Origin: Caldithrix sp.
Lineage (GTDB): Bacteria; Zhuqueibacterota; Zhuqueibacteria; Thermofontimicrobiales; Sulfurfontimicrobiaceae
Direction: 5' to 3'
Length of the DNA stretch: 64,000 nucleotides
Assembly (NCBI GenBank): GCA_020722815.1
Contig: DYKB01000001.1
Location: 273,112 to 337,111 of the forward strand
Position numbers and translations under genes: made by a program. The notes below the pieces were generated by a model. That model was not told where the DNA came from and ran no database searches. It saw only the letters and a list, made by a program, of their open reading frames with translations. The stretch's first letter is position 1; every line of letters begins with the position of its first letter. Below are positions 36,963 through 46,169 of this stretch, one piece after another.

Positions 36963-39900
36963 GTGGCGAAGATTATTAAAGAAGAGATAAAAGTCCCCGC
37001 AAAAGAAAAAAACCTGGTTGAATTACGTAATTTTATTAATACCCTTTTTAAGAAACATCGAATTGATGAAAAGGTTACCTATGCATTCAAGCTGGTGGTT
37101 GATGAGGCGGCTACAAATGTCGTTAAACATGGACATTCAGGTAATGAGGGAATAATAACGTTACGTGCTTTCATCCGGAAGGAAAGCATTACCATTTTGC
37201 TGATCGATAATGGCAAATATTTTGATCCCATGCGGGTACAAAATCCGGATCTCCAGCGTTATGTCGATACCAGAAAACGCGGCGGCCTGGGTATTTTTAC
37301 CATTCGCAAGCTCATGGATTCGATTGATTATCGTCGAACAGAAGAGGGTAATGAATTACGTTTAACCAAAATGCGGGTTCGCCGAAAAAACCGTCTGGCG
37401 ATGTCCGTTCCACAACTTTCAATGACGATGAAAGCACGATATTCATTGGTGGCCTCTGGCATTTTAACCGTAATTATTCTGATTGTTTTTTTGTATTATT
37501 ATTTTCGACATAGTGCCACAATCATTCAGGAAAACCTGGAATTAGGTTATATTAGTGCTGAATCGCTGGCAAAAACACTCACGAATGATATTGAAGATGA
37601 GGGTTTATTTAATGACCTGACGATGGTGCCCAAAATATCTCAAAAAAAAATTGAATTCGACAAGCTAATTTATGCGATTTTAGTCGTTCAGCCAACAAAC
37701 GACATCTATTTTTCTACCGATGAACATTTTTCGGGGAAATATAACTTTCGGGAAACGATCGAAGTTATTAAAAATAATGTTCATCTGGTTCAAATTCGGC
37801 CAGATTTGATTGTTTATGACATCAACGCCCCAATCAATGATCTGGATGGTAAACTAGTTGGCCTGATTCATCTCTGGATTGACCAGAACTACATCGAGCG
37901 TCTGATTAGTTCGAAGCGGTGGAGTGACCTGGTCAATTCACTTTTCGCGATGATTGGCGGATACATCGTCATCGTTATTTTTGTCTATATGGTCATGACT
38001 CCTTTTCAGCGCCTTACAGAATGGGTTCGGGCGCAGGGACAGGGTGGAGAAATACAGGATCAAATTGATATCACCGATTCAGGAGAAATTGGTGAAATTG
38101 CCAAAGCTTTTTCTGACATCACCACCAAATTTAAAGATTCTCAAAAAAAACTGGTACGCCAGGAACAGCTTCAAAAAGAGATGCAAGTCGCCAAGGAAAT
38201 CCAGCAAACTTTATTACCGACTGAATTTCCTAAATTAGAAAGTTATGGCATTGATGCTTATTATGAGGCGGCAAAAGAAGTTGGTGGTGATTATTTTGAT
38301 TTTGTTAATGTGGATGACGATACATTAGGCATAGTTGTTGCTGATGTTTCGGGGAAAGGCATTCCGGGGTCATTGGTGATGACAATGATTCGGACGGCGC
38401 TTCGAACGGAAGCCCGCGGCATCCTGAATTCTTCAGAAGTATTGGGCAAAGTTAATAGTTTTGTGGTCAATGATATGAAGAAAGGGATGTTCGTCACTGT
38501 TTTTTACGCGATTATCGATGCCAGGAAACGACGTATTAACTTTTGTTGTGCTGGCCATAATCCGATGATTCTTTATCGGGGGAGTACGAAAAAAACATAT
38601 TTTTTAAAACCACATGGTTTTCCAATCGGTATCTCTTTACCGGATATGAGCCTGTTTGCTCAATCGTTGGAAATGGATAGTTTCCAGCTTGTTGAAGATG
38701 ATATTTTAATATTTTACACCGATGGAATAACCGAGGCGATGAATCGCAAACGACAAATGTATGGGGAAGAACGGCTTCTTCAGATAATTCGTGAAAATGC
38801 AAATTTACCGGTTCAGTCGCTGGTACAACAAATAAAAGATGATGTTCACTCTTTCACTGAAGGTTTTCCACAAAGTGATGATATTACCCTGGTCGTAATA
38901 AAAGAAGAATCCACCGCTGAACGTCAGGAATTGAAACGGGCGATAAGTGCTCATCGATTAATTATGGCCGGAAAAAGTATTCGGGCTGCCTGTGAGCAGG
39001 CTGGAATTACGACTTATGCTTATTACAATAAGTATAAACAGAAGTTTGAATCCGAAGGTATTGAAAATATAGAACCTCAAGATGAATTGGCAATGCTGGA
39101 AGCCAAACATCTGAGCATTGAAGAAAAGACCAAAATTTTTGATATTATTCGGGTTCATGTGGATTACGGACCACGCCGGATTTCCGAAGAATTGGATACA
39201 GAAAAATATGGTTTTACCAAAATACCGGAAGCGAAAATTTATGATGAACTGGTTCGGAGTCGTTTAAACACCAGGCAATTACGGGAAGCTTTTTTTCAGC
39301 GCAATAAAAAAGCCAAAAGGGTCAAACCACCGGGCACACCGTTCCTGACGCTGGATGGTGAAGTGATAATTGATAAAGCTCCTGCCTTTGAATCACCCGT
39401 GGAAGAAGAAGTCGCTCCTGAGCCTGTAGAAACGGCGGTTGCGAAAAATCAGCCCACAGCGGATTCGTCAGCAGAAGTTGTTGGTGAAGGGGATGCTTTC
39501 CTGGGGCCGCTTGAAAATTTTTTGGAAAAGACTGGTGCTGAAATCGATGAGAAGAAGCCCGCCCGGCGGCCTCCAATTCGTTCAAAGGTACCACACATAC
39601 CTGTTGAGGAAACTGGAGCAGATGAAGAATCCAGGCCGGTTATTCAGGATGAGCCTTTAAAAAGTAAATTACCTCCAGAACCGGTTGAAAATGAAAACGC
39701 GCACCTTGCTGAAAATGAGCTTCACCTTGACGAGCCCCAGTTGGCTGTTGATGAAATGCTAGATAAAAATGAAATGTTTTTTCATCATGGGGAATTTGAG
39801 AATGAAGAAGCCGAACGAGCAGGACAGGATAGTGAATTTGCCGAAAATATAGTCGATGCCAGTCAGCGGCCGGTAATGGAGAGTGAAAATCAGGCTGAGA

Positions 39901-40697
39901 AGGACCATCAAACCGAATTCAATATAGAACCGGTTCATCTGGTCGAAGAACTATCCTTCTCGGCGGTCGATGAAATTTTACAACAGGAATCGCCGTGGAA
40001 CGGCAATAATTCAACGCTTTATGAAGAAATTGCTGAAACAGCGCATGAGGAAACGGAACGGACTTCAGAAATATATGAACAGGATATTTCGAGTCAATCC
40101 GGCCAGCGGCCAGAAATAAATTCACCTGCGGGTGAAAAATCCGAGAAATATACTGAAGTATTAACACAACTAGATGAAGAAATCTCGGCGTTGGTGGAAA
40201 ATCAGCCGGTTGATACGGAATCAGAAGAACTTTATGACTTCGAGTATGAAAATAGCCCTGAAGAAGATGTTTCTGGTCCAGGCCGGGACCCAGCTTATCA
40301 AATACCAGAGGATTCATCCTCAGGAATCAATGTCGAAATTAGTTATAAAAAATTATTATTAAAGGGATTATCTTATTATCGAAAAGGAGCTTATGATCAG
40401 GCAATCGATACATTAAATATCATCACCACGCGTTATCCCGAATTAAAAGAGGCGCATATCATTCTGGGAAACGCCTATTTTCGCAATCGAATGTTTGAAC
40501 AGGCGGCTACTGAATATTACAAAGTCAAAGCCCTGGATCCTGAAAATCTGGATGCTTATGAAAACATGGGCGTCATTTATGCCAACTCCGGGGAATATAA
40601 AAAAGCAATTGAAGAATGGCAACATATTCTTAAGCTCAATCCCAGAAGATATGATATTCGAAAAAATATTGAACGAGCAGTTAGCTTGATATCTTGA
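36963..40697 (+). CDS. Membrane partner-switching protein: anti-sigma kinase + SpoIIE phosphatase + HTH-like + TPR
   Basis: A 1244-residue chimera. Residues 1-140 form an RsbW-type ATPase domain (N box LVVDEAATNVVKHG, IDNGKYFDP, GGLGIFTIRKLMD). Two membrane helices (about 160-181 and 325-345) flank an extracytoplasmic sensor domain, then come a HAMP-like linker and a coiled coil (MQVAKEIQQTLLP). The SpoIIE/PP2C domain (about 415-640) keeps the metal-binding motifs VGGDYFDF, DVSGKG, YTDGITE and SDDITLVV. Residues about 653-775 hold two helix-turn-helix-like units resembling transposase N-termini. An acidic, Pro/Glu-rich segment follows (about 785-1115), then TPRs (1127-1244). The start is GTG 36963. 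The STAS protein at 40876 is the likely substrate of both enzymatic domains. Confidence 0.88.
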   Translation: MAKIIKEEIKVPAKEKNLVELRNFINTLFKKHRIDEKVTYAFKLVVDEAATNVVKHGHSGNEGIITLRAFIRKESITILLIDNGKYFDPMRVQNPDLQRYVDTRKRGGLGIFTIRKLMDSIDYRRTEEGNELRLTKMRVRRKNRLAMSVPQLSMTMKARYSLVASGILTVIILIVFLYYYFRHSATIIQENLELGYISAESLAKTLTNDIEDEGLFNDLTMVPKISQKKIEFDKLIYAILVVQPTNDIYFSTDEHFSGKYNFRETIEVIKNNVHLVQIRPDLIVYDINAPINDLDGKLVGLIHLWIDQNYIERLISSKRWSDLVNSLFAMIGGYIVIVIFVYMVMTPFQRLTEWVRAQGQGGEIQDQIDITDSGEIGEIAKAFSDITTKFKDSQKKLVRQEQLQKEMQVAKEIQQTLLPTEFPKLESYGIDAYYEAAKEVGGDYFDFVNVDDDTLGIVVADVSGKGIPGSLVMTMIRTALRTEARGILNSSEVLGKVNSFVVNDMKKGMFVTVFYAIIDARKRRINFCCAGHNPMILYRGSTKKTYFLKPHGFPIGISLPDMSLFAQSLEMDSFQLVEDDILIFYTDGITEAMNRKRQMYGEERLLQIIRENANLPVQSLVQQIKDDVHSFTEGFPQSDDITLVVIKEESTAERQELKRAISAHRLIMAGKSIRAACEQAGITTYAYYNKYKQKFESEGIENIEPQDELAMLEAKHLSIEEKTKIFDIIRVHVDYGPRRISEELDTEKYGFTKIPEAKIYDELVRSRLNTRQLREAFFQRNKKAKRVKPPGTPFLTLDGEVIIDKAPAFESPVEEEVAPEPVETAVAKNQPTADSSAEVVGEGDAFLGPLENFLEKTGAEIDEKKPARRPPIRSKVPHIPVEETGADEESRPVIQDEPLKSKLPPEPVENENAHLAENELHLDEPQLAVDEMLDKNEMFFHHGEFENEEAERAGQDSEFAENIVDASQRPVMESENQAEKDHQTEFNIEPVHLVEELSFSAVDEILQQESPWNGNNSTLYEEIAETAHEETERTSEIYEQDISSQSGQRPEINSPAGEKSEKYTEVLTQLDEEISALVENQPVDTESEELYDFEYENSPEEDVSGPGRDPAYQIPEDSSSGINVEISYKKLLLKGLSYYRKGAYDQAIDTLNIITTRYPELKEAHIILGNAYFRNRMFEQAATEYYKVKALDPENLDAYENMGVIYANSGEYKKAIEEWQHILKLNPRRYDIRKNIERAVSLIS

Positions 40698-40875
40698 TTC
40701 AAATAATCTGATATTTATCTAAATAATAATTAAATTAATATTTTAAAAAAAATAATTTTTTTAAAAAATATAATATTTATTTATTTAGTTTTAATTAACA
40801 TTTTATAATTTTTATAGTATATTATTATATTTAACATTAATAAAATCATCATGTAACACATCGGGAGAATTACAC

Positions 40876-41580
40876 ATGGATGGAATTCAATTAACTGTTG
40901 AACAAACTGGTGCCAAGAATGACATTTCGGTAATCAAAGTTGGTGGCTACATTGACACAACGACTTCTGCAGAGCTTGAAAACGCCCTTGAAACAATTTT
41001 AAAGGGTGGCACAATTAATATTATCATCGATCTAGAAAATGTCGATTACATTAGTAGTGCCGGCTGGGGTATTTTTATCAGCGAGATTAAAGGTATTCGG
41101 GAAAAGGGCGGTGATTTAAAGCTGGTTAAAATGATTCCAGATGTTTATGAAGTCTTTGAATTGCTTGAATTTCATTACATTTTAAAGGCGTTCGATAGTA
41201 TCGAAGAAGCAATTGATGACTTTGATCGCTCGCATCGTGGCGGCGTTTCGGCAGCCCCAACAACCAGCGCACCAATGAAAAGTGTCGATGAAACTCGTGC
41301 GGCTGAAAACATGGCGCGTGCACCGGAAGCCAATGTCCAGGTTGGAAATATGTTTGACGCGGCCAATGAACCAATGGATGAAAGTGTTGAAGAAAAAATT
41401 CGCAAAATCGTCATGGATGATCCGGAATGCGGCAGCATTAAAATTATGAAAAAATTAAAAACTCCGCAATATGGTAATATTAGTGTGAGTTGGTTTCAGG
41501 TACGACGTTATTTAAGCCAATTAGGACTTGATTCTAAGAAGAAACGTCGTGATTATTTCAAACAGGTGGCGATCGGCTAA
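40876..41580 (+). CDS. STAS-domain anti-sigma factor antagonist with C-terminal winged-helix-like domain
   Basis: A 234-residue protein. The STAS domain (about 1-115) has the segment LENVDYISSAGWGIF, where Ser61 (or Ser60) aligns with the phosphorylated Ser of RsbV/SpoIIAA. An Ala/Pro-rich linker (about 120-165) is followed by a domain (about 168-234) with VEEKIRKIVMDDPECGS, then VSWFQVRRYLSQLGL and a basic end. It resembles the winged helix of IS481/IS3-type transposases and part of the neighbouring phosphatase (about 710-775). The expected role is to be phosphorylated by the kinase domain and dephosphorylated by the SpoIIE domain of the upstream protein. GGGAG lies 10 bases before the ATG. 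Confidence 0.87.
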   Translation: MDGIQLTVEQTGAKNDISVIKVGGYIDTTTSAELENALETILKGGTINIIIDLENVDYISSAGWGIFISEIKGIREKGGDLKLVKMIPDVYEVFELLEFHYILKAFDSIEEAIDDFDRSHRGGVSAAPTTSAPMKSVDETRAAENMARAPEANVQVGNMFDAANEPMDESVEEKIRKIVMDDPECGSIKIMKKLKTPQYGNISVSWFQVRRYLSQLGLDSKKKRRDYFKQVAIG

Positions 41581-41824
41581 TTTTGCCCCGACTAAAACGG
41601 CTTAAATTGGGCGTTTAATTCATATCGAATTTTGATTTGAATTTTAATTCTCCACCCATGTATCAGAAGGACAGGATTTGTTCCATGGTCTGCTAAATAC
41701 AGACTGTTTTGAATTACATCATGTGCAATAAATCACGATTTCTCCTTAATTTCTATGCCTGGAATCGGTCACGCAAAGGTGTTACCCGGTATCATTGTCG
41801 TTTTAAATGTAATAATAAGTCAAT

Positions 41825-41849
41825 CGTCTGGGGGATTATCTCCCAGACG
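41825..41849. terminator. Hairpin, possible terminator
   Basis: CGTCTGGG (41825-41832) and CCCAGACG (41842-41849) form an 8-bp stem, with a possible further G-T pair, around a short loop. The bases after it (TTATGCTTTTCTTCC) are T-rich but not a clean T tract, so termination is uncertain. Confidence 0.4.
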
Positions 41850-42048
41850 TTATGCTTTTCTTCCTGTTTATATTTTCTTCCCCTTGAAATAAATCCTCGT
41901 GTCTATTTCTTGCTCCAGGGAAAATCTTTTGTTACCCCGAATCATCTATCAAACCCTCACCGACCTTAATTCAACGGAATAATCAGAACATAAAAAGTTG
42001 TTTTTCGTGCATTATAAACCGGCTTGCTTATAAAATTTGAAAAAAAAA

Positions 42049-42077
42049 TTGACATTATTAAATATTTTTATTATATT
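42049..42077 (+). promoter_or_regulatory. Sigma70-type promoter of isocitrate dehydrogenase
   Basis: TTGACA (42049-42054), a 17-base spacer and TATATT (42072-42077), in a very A+T-rich setting. About 64 bases separate it from the ATG, leaving room for a short leader. Confidence 0.75.
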
Positions 42078-42141
42078 ATATCAAAGCTTTTTATAAATAA
42101 TTTTAAATCTGAAAATTTAAAAAATTCCTGAGGAGGTCGCA

Positions 42142-43497
42142 ATGGGACAATATAAATTACTTATTCCACCAGTGCACGGTGAAAGAATCATCCTTAAAAA
42201 TGATCAATTACAGGTTCCGGATCAGCCCATCATTCCGTTTATTGAAGGTGACGGAACAGGGCCCGATATATGGCATGCCTCACAGCGCGTATTTGATAGT
42301 GCGGTGCAAATTGCCTTTCAGGGGAAAAAGAAAATTATCTGGTTTGAAGTTTTTGCCGGCTTAAAATCCATCCAAAAATATGGAATTGAAACGGTACTCT
42401 CAGATGACACACTGGCGGCAATTTCTGAATTTAAGGTTGCGATAAAGGGACCATTAACAACACCTGTAGGGGGTTTTCCGTATGTTTGTCTCGCTTGTTC
42501 GAAAGAGCAGGGAACGGAAGGAGAACCTCGTCCCAAAAAATGTGTCAACTGTGGTTCTGAGTGGGTAACACCACGATTCCGCTCTTTAAATGTAGCCTTA
42601 AGGCAAAAACTGGATTTATATGCCTGTATTCGACCCGTTCGCTGGTATAAAGGGGTTCCCAGTCCGGTTAAACATCCTGAACTGCTGGATATTGTCATTT
42701 TCCGTGAAAATACGGAAGATGTATATGCCGGTATTGAGTTTGAATTAGGAACTCCTGACGCTAAACAGGTTTATGAATTTTTAACTCAAAAAATGGGTAA
42801 AAAGTTTCGGGAAGATAGCGGCATCGGGATTAAACCAATCAGCGTCAGTGGAACCCAGCGTCTGGTTCGAAAAGCCATTCAATATGCGCTGGCGCATCAT
42901 CGCAAAACCGTGACGTTGGTACATAAAGGAAATATTCAAAAATTTACTGAAGGGGCTTTCCGTGATTGGGGTTATCAATTGGCGGTGAAGGAGTTTCGTG
43001 ATAAAATTGTCACCGAAAAAGAGTTGTGGGATCAATTTGGCGGGAAATTACCGGATGGAAAAATTCTTATCAATGATCGGATTGCTGATCAGATGTTCCA
43101 ACAACTTTTGTTAAGACCGAATGAATATGAAGTTGTCGCAACGCCTAATTTGAATGGTGATTATATTTCTGATGCAGCAGCGGCACAAGTCGGTGGACTG
43201 GGTATTGCGCCTGGCGCTAATATTGGTGATAGCGCGGCTGTTTTTGAAGCCACGCATGGTACTGCGCCAAAATATACCGGCCAGGATCGTGTAAATCCGG
43301 GTTCTGTGATTCTTTCCGGTGTCATGATGCTGGAGCATCTGGGCTGGCAACCAGCCGCTGATTTAATTGTTCAGGCGCTGGAAAAAACCATCGCTCAAAA
43401 GCGCGTCACGTATGATTTTGAACGTCAGATGGAAGGTGCAAAGATACTGAAAACCTCAGAATTTGCCAGTGCCATCATTGAAAACATGCAATCTTGA
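42142..43497 (+). CDS. icd: Isocitrate dehydrogenase (NADP-type) with CxxC/CxxC insertion
   Basis: A 451-residue enzyme that oxidatively decarboxylates isocitrate to 2-oxoglutarate. Hallmarks are [73 protein letters not shown] and ATHGTAPKY, whose Lys-Tyr pair is typical of NADP use. Between Gly111 and Arg147, in the loop before RSLN, about 33 residues are inserted that are absent from the E. coli enzyme. They contain Cys116-x2-Cys119 and Cys134-x2-Cys137, a zinc-ribbon-like spacing. Ser148 corresponds to the Ser113 that AceK phosphorylates in E. coli. GAGGAGG precedes the ATG. The gene is transcribed alone from the promoter at 42049. Confidence 0.93.
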   Translation: MGQYKLLIPPVHGERIILKNDQLQVPDQPIIPFIEGDGTGPDIWHASQRVFDSAVQIAFQGKKKIIWFEVFAGLKSIQKYGIETVLSDDTLAAISEFKVAIKGPLTTPVGGFPYVCLACSKEQGTEGEPRPKKCVNCGSEWVTPRFRSLNVALRQKLDLYACIRPVRWYKGVPSPVKHPELLDIVIFRENTEDVYAGIEFELGTPDAKQVYEFLTQKMGKKFREDSGIGIKPISVSGTQRLVRKAIQYALAHHRKTVTLVHKGNIQKFTEGAFRDWGYQLAVKEFRDKIVTEKELWDQFGGKLPDGKILINDRIADQMFQQLLLRPNEYEVVATPNLNGDYISDAAAAQVGGLGIAPGANIGDSAAVFEATHGTAPKYTGQDRVNPGSVILSGVMMLEHLGWQPAADLIVQALEKTIAQKRVTYDFERQMEGAKILKTSEFASAIIENMQS

Positions 43498-43512
43498 TAG
43501 CCAAAATTAATA

Positions 43513-43734
43513 GTGTTCGGCACACTTAAGAAAATGATTTCCATTTCTAAAGAATGAAGCGACAAGTCATGCCCGTCGGTTAGCCAACGGATTATCGCAT
43601 ATCCATTGTTTCTGAAAAGATGGATTCCTGCTAAAAACATGCGGGAATGATGGTAAATGGTATGGAGGTAGTGTGGCACTTAATTCCTTAATTTAATTAA
43701 CCTTAAGGCCTAATTCACAAAGTGTGCCGAACAC
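43513..43734. mobile_element. Small palindromic element with 15-bp terminal inverted repeats (MITE-like)
   Basis: The 222-base segment is bounded by GTGTTCGGCACACTT (43513-43527) and its perfect reverse complement AAGTGTGCCGAACAC (43720-43734). Inside lies a second hairpin, ATTCCTGC ... GCGGGAAT (around 43624-43648), a motif common in bacterial intergenic repeats. There is no open frame long enough for a transposase, so it would need to be moved in trans. A target-site duplication is not evident (flanks ATTAATA and AATTGG). It could also be a pair of protein-binding sites or a transcribed foldback. Confidence 0.6.
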
Positions 43735-43932
43735 AATTGGTGCCTTACAGAAGGAAAATTACCTGGCGTACAGGTAACCTTTGCGAAAAGATTTTAATTC
43801 ATGAAAAATAGAAACCGATTTCATTGATTCTCCACATTTATTCCGGTCCGTTTGGGTGGGCGATGAAATCGGTGCTTTTATTTCTTTATCTTTATACAAA
43901 ACTAGAAGTAACGAATTCAAAAAGAAAGTTTA
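43735..43932 (+). other. Structured leader region before obgE
   Basis: It contains a perfect 7-bp hairpin, TTACCTG-GCGTA-CAGGTAA (43759-43777), and a longer pairing, ACCGATTTCAT (43814-43824) with ATGAAATCGGT (43863-43873), followed by GCTTTTATTTC. The second could be a terminator or an attenuator ahead of obgE. No known riboswitch class was recognised. Confidence 0.45.
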
Positions 43933-44925
43933 ATGAGTCTATTTATTGATCAGGCGAAAATTGAAGTGAAGGCTGGTGATGGTGGAAAAGGGTGTATCAG
44001 TTTTCGACGAGAAAAATATGTCCCCAAAGGTGGGCCAGATGGTGGCGATGGCGGTGATGGGGGAAGCGTTATCTTTAAAGTTGATCCCAATATGCAAACC
44101 TTGCTTGATTTTCATTACTTACATTTTTTTAAAGCGAAACGTGGAGAGCATGGAAAAGGGGCAAATAAAACCGGTCGCTGTGGTGAAGATTTAATCATTC
44201 GGGTTCCGGCGGGGACAATGGTTTTCGACCAGGAAAATCACGAACTATTGATAGATCTGGTTGAACCAAATCAGGAATTTATCATTGCTCGTGGTGGACG
44301 TGGTGGACGCGGAAACACCCATTTCAAGACGGCGACGCATCAGGCTCCCCGCTTTGCTCAGGATGGTGAAGCGGGTGAAGAACGCAAGTTATTACTCGAA
44401 TTAAAATTAATGGCGGATGTGGGACTGGTCGGTTTTCCCAATGCTGGCAAATCAACTTTATTAAGTCGTCTGTCGGCTGCCCGCCCTAAAATTGCTGATT
44501 ATCCCTTTACAACATTGGCGCCCAATCTGGGATTGGTTCAGGTAAATGAATCTTTTCGTTTTATTATGGCAGATATTCCGGGTTTAATTGAAGGTGCCCA
44601 TGAGGGGAGAGGCCTGGGGCATCAATTTCTGAATCACATCCTGCGGACGAAAATTCTCGTGCTGTTGATCGATTCACAAAGTCCTGATATTCTTCATGAT
44701 TATCAGGTTCTCATTGATGAAATGGAAAAATTTTCCCCTGAATTATCAAAAAAAGAAAAAATACTGGTTATTACCAAAAGCGATTTAATAATTGATGAAG
44801 ATTCACTTAAAACAATTTTGCACCAATTGAATGACCTGCCTTGTTGTATTATTTCTGCCGTGACTGGTGACGGATTGACAGAATTACTCCAATTAATCAC
44901 GAACGTATTGAAAAATCAAAAATAG
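43933..44925 (+). CDS. obgE: GTPase ObgE/CgtA
   Basis: A 330-residue ribosome-associated GTPase involved in 50S maturation and stress control. The glycine-rich Obg fold (about 1-158) has the repeated GGxGGxG pattern (VKAGDGGKGCISFRREK, GGDGGDGGSV, GGRGGRGNTHF). The G domain follows with G1 GFPNAGKST, switch segment DYPFTTLAPNLG, G3 DIPGLIEGA, G4 ITKSD and G5 ISAVTGDG. The C-terminal OCT domain of some homologues is absent, as in many species. It is followed by dprA after 14 bases. Confidence 0.95.
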   Translation: MSLFIDQAKIEVKAGDGGKGCISFRREKYVPKGGPDGGDGGDGGSVIFKVDPNMQTLLDFHYLHFFKAKRGEHGKGANKTGRCGEDLIIRVPAGTMVFDQENHELLIDLVEPNQEFIIARGGRGGRGNTHFKTATHQAPRFAQDGEAGEERKLLLELKLMADVGLVGFPNAGKSTLLSRLSAARPKIADYPFTTLAPNLGLVQVNESFRFIMADIPGLIEGAHEGRGLGHQFLNHILRTKILVLLIDSQSPDILHDYQVLIDEMEKFSPELSKKEKILVITKSDLIIDEDSLKTILHQLNDLPCCIISAVTGDGLTELLQLITNVLKNQK

Positions 44926-44939
44926 TTTGGTGAAAAAGG

Positions 44940-46034
44940 ATGCAGGAGTCTCTTGAGGGATTATTAAGTCTCTACCTGGTTGATGGAATTGGCTCAATTC
45001 GTCTTCGAGCATTAATGGCGAAGTTTGGCCAGGTTCAAACCATTTTTAATGCCGATGAACAGACATTAATGTCCATTGAGGGGATTGATCTGAAATTGGC
45101 GCGGCGTATCCAAGCGGCTAAAAATAATCCCCTGGCGCAGGAACAATTGAAACAGGCTGAAAAGAGTGGTACTAAAATTTTAACTTTTTGGGATAACGAT
45201 TATCCTAAAAATTTGAAAAAAATATATGATCCGCCGGCTTTTTTGTTCCTTAAAGGTCAATTTATTCCAGCAGATGAATTTGCGATAGCCATCGTCGGAA
45301 CCAGATTGCCTTCAAGTTACGGAAAATTTTGTGCTGAACGACTGAGCCAGGATTTAGTGCAGAAAGGATTTGTTATTGTAAGTGGATTGGCGCGAGGTAT
45401 CGACACCTTGGCACACCAGACAGCACTTCGGGCTGGTGGCCGGACGATTGCCGTCCTCGGTAGTGGCGTTGATATTATCTATCCAGCTGAAAATTACAGG
45501 CTTTATAACCAAATTAGCGAAAACGGTGTGGTGGTTTCCGAGTTTCTATTGGGAACAAAACCGGATGCACCAAATTTTCCCCGGCGCAATCGTATTGTCA
45601 GTGGCTTGAGTTTAGGCGTTTTGGTAGTCGAAGCCGGATTAAAAAGTGGTGCTTTAATCACCGCGAATTATTCATTGGAACACAATCGGGAGGTTTTTGC
45701 AATACCTGGTAATATTAACAGTCCCAAAAGTGTTGGCTGTAATCGACTAATAATGGAAGGGGCAAAACTCGTCCTGGGAGTTGAAGATATTGTCAATGAG
45801 TTGGCGCCGCAACTGGATCACCTGGCCCGACAAAATCGTATTCAGCGGGCCCAGATTACGCTTTCTTCTGAGGAGAAGAAATTGCTGGATTCACTTTCTG
45901 CAGAGCCGATTCATATTGACGCGATTGCGGCGGAAAATAATATTAGTATTTCACAGGCATTGGGAATTTTACTTTCGCTGGAACTCAAAGAGATGGTAAA
46001 GCAGGTGCCCGGCAAATACTTTATTCGTTATTAA
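44940..46034 (+). CDS. dprA: DNA-processing protein DprA
   Basis: A 364-residue protein that protects incoming single-stranded DNA and loads RecA during transformation. The N-terminal helix-hairpin-helix/SAM-like part (about 1-70, VDGIGSIRLRALMAKFG) is followed by the Rossmann-type DprA domain (about 75-285) with AIVGTRLPSSYG, VSGLARGIDTLAHQTAL, AVLGSGVDIIYPAEN, PRRNRIVSGLS and FAIPGNINSPKSVGCNRLI. A C-terminal winged helix (about 300-362) completes it. Full length. It fits with the ComEA-like gene at 18602 as part of a possible competence set. Confidence 0.94.
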   Translation: MQESLEGLLSLYLVDGIGSIRLRALMAKFGQVQTIFNADEQTLMSIEGIDLKLARRIQAAKNNPLAQEQLKQAEKSGTKILTFWDNDYPKNLKKIYDPPAFLFLKGQFIPADEFAIAIVGTRLPSSYGKFCAERLSQDLVQKGFVIVSGLARGIDTLAHQTALRAGGRTIAVLGSGVDIIYPAENYRLYNQISENGVVVSEFLLGTKPDAPNFPRRNRIVSGLSLGVLVVEAGLKSGALITANYSLEHNREVFAIPGNINSPKSVGCNRLIMEGAKLVLGVEDIVNELAPQLDHLARQNRIQRAQITLSSEEKKLLDSLSAEPIHIDAIAAENNISISQALGILLSLELKEMVKQVPGKYFIRY

Positions 46035-46169
46035 TAGGGGTAACCGGCTTTTTTAGCTGTTTGATTTTTATAGAATTAGAATTTTTGATTGATATTATCC
46101 CAATCAAAAAGTCGGGAATTTTCGGACCATTTTTTGATTATTATTTTTTTTGAAAATAGAAAAAAGCTA

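Larger units (their letters stand above)
41581..42141. other. Intergenic region before isocitrate dehydrogenase
   Basis: A 561-base gap. A short open frame at 41709-41969 lacks a ribosome site and a protein-like composition, so I do not call it. A perfect 8-bp hairpin lies at 41825-41849 and the icd promoter at 42049-42077. Nothing else was recognised. Confidence 0.6.

Noticed and set aside
41709..41969. 86-residue open frame before icd
   Set aside because: No ribosome site, odd composition, and it spans a hairpin; looks like chance.
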